Source: Pigoraptor vietnamica
Taxonomy: Eukaryota > Opisthokonta > Filasterea
Direction: 5' to 3'
DNA length: 21,894 bases
Assembly (NCBI GenBank): GCA_943704525.1
Contig: CALSCQ010000327.1
Span: 1-21,894 of the forward strand
This document shows positions 19,201 to 21,894 of the stretch, piece by piece; the first letter of the stretch is position 1, and each line of letters begins with the position of its first letter. The notes beneath the pieces are model-generated. The model did not search any database. It was not told the DNA's origin and saw only the letters and a list, made by a program, of their open reading frames with translations. The position numbers and the translations under genes are program-made.

Positions 19201-21831
19201 ATGCGCCCCGCGGCGGTTGTTGCCGTGCTGGCGGCGCTCTGCCTCGCCGGCTGCGTGCACGGCGTGCGCAAGTTCAAGGACTTTGGGCCCAATTCGAAGA
19301 TTCTCATTCTTGCCCAGGACGCCCTCGTCAGTCCCCGTGGGTGTGCACGCCGTCGTCCGAGTGCTTGCACTCGTTGGTCCTCGGGTTTTTTCGGCCTTGC
19401 TGCAGTTGACCCTTCTCTTGTCCTGTGCCGCAGAGGGCATTCCCAACGTTTTTGCGAAGATGGCCGTCGACGGCTGCCAGCGCACGTCGATGAGATACCT
19501 CGGCCAGGACCGCTGCGTCATTGTCGTGGACCCGACTTCGGTCACAGTCCCCGTCGCCACGAGCATCATCAACAGTGGGTGGCGTCGCACTCAACGCCGT
19601 GCTTCGCTGTGTGTGTGTGTGTGTGTGTCAAGCCTCTAATTTATGCCCTGAAGCATTTGTCCCTTCTGCTGCTGCTTGGCTATCCATCGACACACACACA
19701 CACACACACTCTCTCTCTCTATCACATACACACACGCACACACATACACACACATTCTCTCTCTGACACATATACACGCGCACACACAGGTACACACACA
19801 CTCTCTCTGTGTCACATACACACACGCGCACACACAGTACACACACTCTCTCTCTCCGACACGTACACACACACAGGTACACACACTCTCTCTCTGTCAC
19901 ATACACACACGCACACACACAGAGGTACACACACACTCTCTCTGTCGCATACACACACGCACACACACGGGTACACATGCGACGGCAACCTCTCATTTCC
20001 CTCTGTCGATAGGGCAACCCAGACTTCCCATTGAACCTCCTCTTCCCTCCCTCGCAGACCCCGACTACGAGCACGTGGTCGTGATTGGCTTCACCTTCTC
20101 TGACGTCATTGCGACGGTGGCCCCTCAGTTCCCCAACAAGACGTTCTCGCTGATCGACGCGGCGGTGTCGCCCCTCGACAACTACCACGGCCTGCTCTTC
20201 GCAGAGGACCAGTCGGGGTTCCTCGCCGGCATTGCAGCGGGACTCACGACGAAGGTGGGCCGGACCGCTCTTGAGCACTCGCACACCTTTCGCACACGCG
20301 GGGCGCTGCGGCCGTGGTCCGTGTGAACGGTCACTGACACTTTTGATTTGCCGCCGCGCAGGTCGGCATTGTGGGCATTGTCGCGGGCGTTCCCTTCCCG
20401 CCGCTCCGCCGCTTCCGCAATGGCTTTGGGCGCGGCGTGGCGTACGTGTGCCCTGAGTGCACGGTGTTGGCTGTGTATGCGAACGACTTCAACAACAGCA
20501 CGCTCGGCGAATTCCACGCCCAGAGTGAGTGCGCTGTGTCGTGGCATCGCATCATTATAGGGCGCGCTTGTGTGCCACGCGCTCTCCAGTGAGGCGTGTA
20601 CAATTGCGCTGCCGAGCGGTTCTCACGCTGTTGCAATACGCAGCATTCCTCACCGCTGGCGCTGACGTCATCTTCGGGGCTGCCGGGTCCACGGGCTCTG
20701 GCGCGATCAAGTACGTCTCCTCCAAGAACATCTACGTGATTGGCGTGGACAGCGACGAGAGCCTGACGACGCTCGCGAACAACACGGGCCTCAACTACCT
20801 GCTCGCGTCGGCGATCAAGCGCGTCGACATTGCCGTCGAGATCTCGCTCAAGGAGCGCTTCGAGGGCAAGTTTGTCGGCGGCGACAAGATTCTCGACGCG
20901 ACGGTGCAGGGCATTGGGCTGACAGGGTGCGCGAACATGTCGCTGCTGGCGTGCCAGGTGATGGCGGACCCGGTTCTCGTGACGAACAAGGAGGAGGGCT
21001 CGGACTGCGCGGAGGTCGTGCGCGTGTCGCCGGGCGCGTGGGTGCAGGAGGTGTTCACGCGGATGAAGGACCAGGTCATCTCGACGCGCATCGACTCTGG
21101 TCTCGGGCAGTTCATCTCGCAGCTCGACCGCAGTGGGTGCACGCACGCACACATTTGACACACGCACGCTCTTACACACGCACGCACAAACGCCACTGTG
21201 CTCACCCGCTGTCCCCGCAGCGCCCAATGCTTGGGGCCTCGTGACGGGCTTCAACAGGCGCCCCGTCAAGTATGCGTATCACACGGCGGCCATGCTCGGC
21301 ACCACGAACTTTGTCGCAGGCTTCGGCGGGGAGGTCGCAGGCACTGTCGTCAACGATCTCTACGTGCTTGACTACGGTGCGTGTTCGTTTGTTGTGGCGC
21401 GCCGAGTGCTCTGCTAGGGCGCTGTCTTATGCTGGGAACCGCAGATTACCTCAGCTGGAAGAAGGTGTCTGCCTCTGGCCCGTGGCCCGCCGCGCGACGC
21501 CGCCACTGCACGTTCACGTACGGCGGCAAGATGTACGTGTTTGGCGGGTCTCTTCTCGGCTCGTCGACGTTCTACAACGACATGTGGTCCATGAATCCGA
21601 GTGAGTGCCGAGTGCTGTCGTCCTGATGACGCATGCGACTGCTCTGACCTCCCCATTTTTTCCCACCCAGCGACATACACCTGGACGAGCGTCACGTACA
21701 ACAACGCGGCGCCCTCGCAGCGCACGCAGCACGTGTGCGTTCTGCTAGGCGACAACCTCTACGTCCACGGCGGCTTCACTTCGCTCCTCGCTATCGCGGG
21801 AGACCTTTGGCGCTTCAATCTTGTGTCGGGG
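19201..21831 (+). CDS. Secreted or receptor-like protein: Bmp/PnrA ligand-binding domain fused to Kelch repeats (runs off right edge)
   Basis: Exons are 19201-19336, 19434-19574, 20058-20254, 20362-20524, 20644-21132, 21221-21376, 21445-21600 and 21671-21831, all phases consistent, 533 residues so far. The last donor GTGCGT at 21832 shows that more exons follow. Residues 1-21 are a signal peptide (VVAVLAALCLAGC). Residues about 26-340 match the bacterial Bmp/PnrA substrate-binding family: DQSGFLAGIAAGLTTKVGIV, AGADVIFGAAGSTGSGAI and YVIGVDSDE are hallmark segments. Bacterial relatives bind nucleosides or other small molecules for ABC import. From about 392 the chain has Kelch-type blades (NDLYVLDY, KMYVFGG, NDMWSMNP, DLWRFNL). 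The product should enter the secretory route; the ligand is unknown. A membrane segment or intracellular output domain may lie beyond the edge. Family assignment is strong; receptor role is inferred. Confidence 0.9.
19575..20057 (+). other. Intron 2 of the Bmp-Kelch gene (483 bp), repeat-filled
   Basis: Donor GTGGGT at 19575 and acceptor CCTCGCAG ending at 20057 join ...TSIIN and PDYEHVVVIG in phase 1. About 60 percent is a compound repeat, listed separately; the remainder is unique and non-coding. Confidence 0.85.
19690..19976. repeat. Compound minisatellite, about six units of 42-50 bp
   Basis: Each unit has (CA)n, CTCTCTCT, a GTCACATACACACACGCAC-like core and usually a GGTACACAC end. CTCTCT blocks begin near 19710, 19755, 19801, 19844, 19886 and 19935. 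Confidence 0.85.
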
Positions 21832-21894
21832 GTGCGTGGCTGTTGCTACATGCTCTTGCGCTCAAGCTCGCCCTACACACAGTCCTCCCCCCCC

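Overview
The window looks like nuclear DNA of a GC-rich, very intron-dense unicellular eukaryote. Six protein genes can be built by joining short exons at GT..AG borders (about 49-50 introns), and most introns are packed with (CA)n or (TG)n. No prokaryotic operon logic, tRNA, rRNA or transposon was seen. The gene content (exportin-6, a WW/MyTH4/SH3 class IV-type myosin, a Popeye-like cyclic-nucleotide-binding protein) suits a free-living amorphean protist such as an apusomonad or amoebozoan. The species cannot be fixed from sequence alone.

Layout: (1) 1-2646, minus strand: N-terminal 493 residues of exportin-6, the RanGTP-dependent exporter of profilin-actin; the gene runs off the left edge. 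(2) 2647-3467: divergent intergenic region with paired 23-bp repeats, two CACGTGAC boxes and an inverted CCAAT box. (3) 3468-13858, plus strand: a complete 30-exon myosin of 1521 residues, ordered WW, SH3-like, motor, IQ, helical repeats, MyTH4, PolyQ linker, SH3. (4) 14209-15026, minus strand: a two-exon gene of 196 residues with unknown function, convergent with the myosin. (5) 15532-17213, plus strand: a cyclic-nucleotide-binding membrane protein of Popeye type with an arginine-rich, mitochondrial-looking N-terminus. (6) 17516-18302, plus strand: a small four-exon gene of 131 residues with unknown function. (7) 19201 to the right edge, plus strand: a secreted or receptor-like protein joining a bacterial-type Bmp/PnrA ligand-binding domain to Kelch repeats; it is incomplete at the right edge.

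How they may work together: exportin-6 and the myosin are both actin-related and share a head-to-head promoter region, so co-regulation is plausible but unproven. The Popeye-like protein and the Bmp-Kelch protein look like signal or ligand receptors and have no evident link to the actin pair. Across all genes the 5' splice site is strongly GTG(C/G)G(T/C), with three GC..AG introns in the myosin alone. No defence or mobile system was recognised. The most unusual items are the Bmp-Kelch fusion with a lipobox-like signal sequence, the possibly mitochondrial Popeye-like protein, the splice-site usage and a 30-bp intronic minisatellite.
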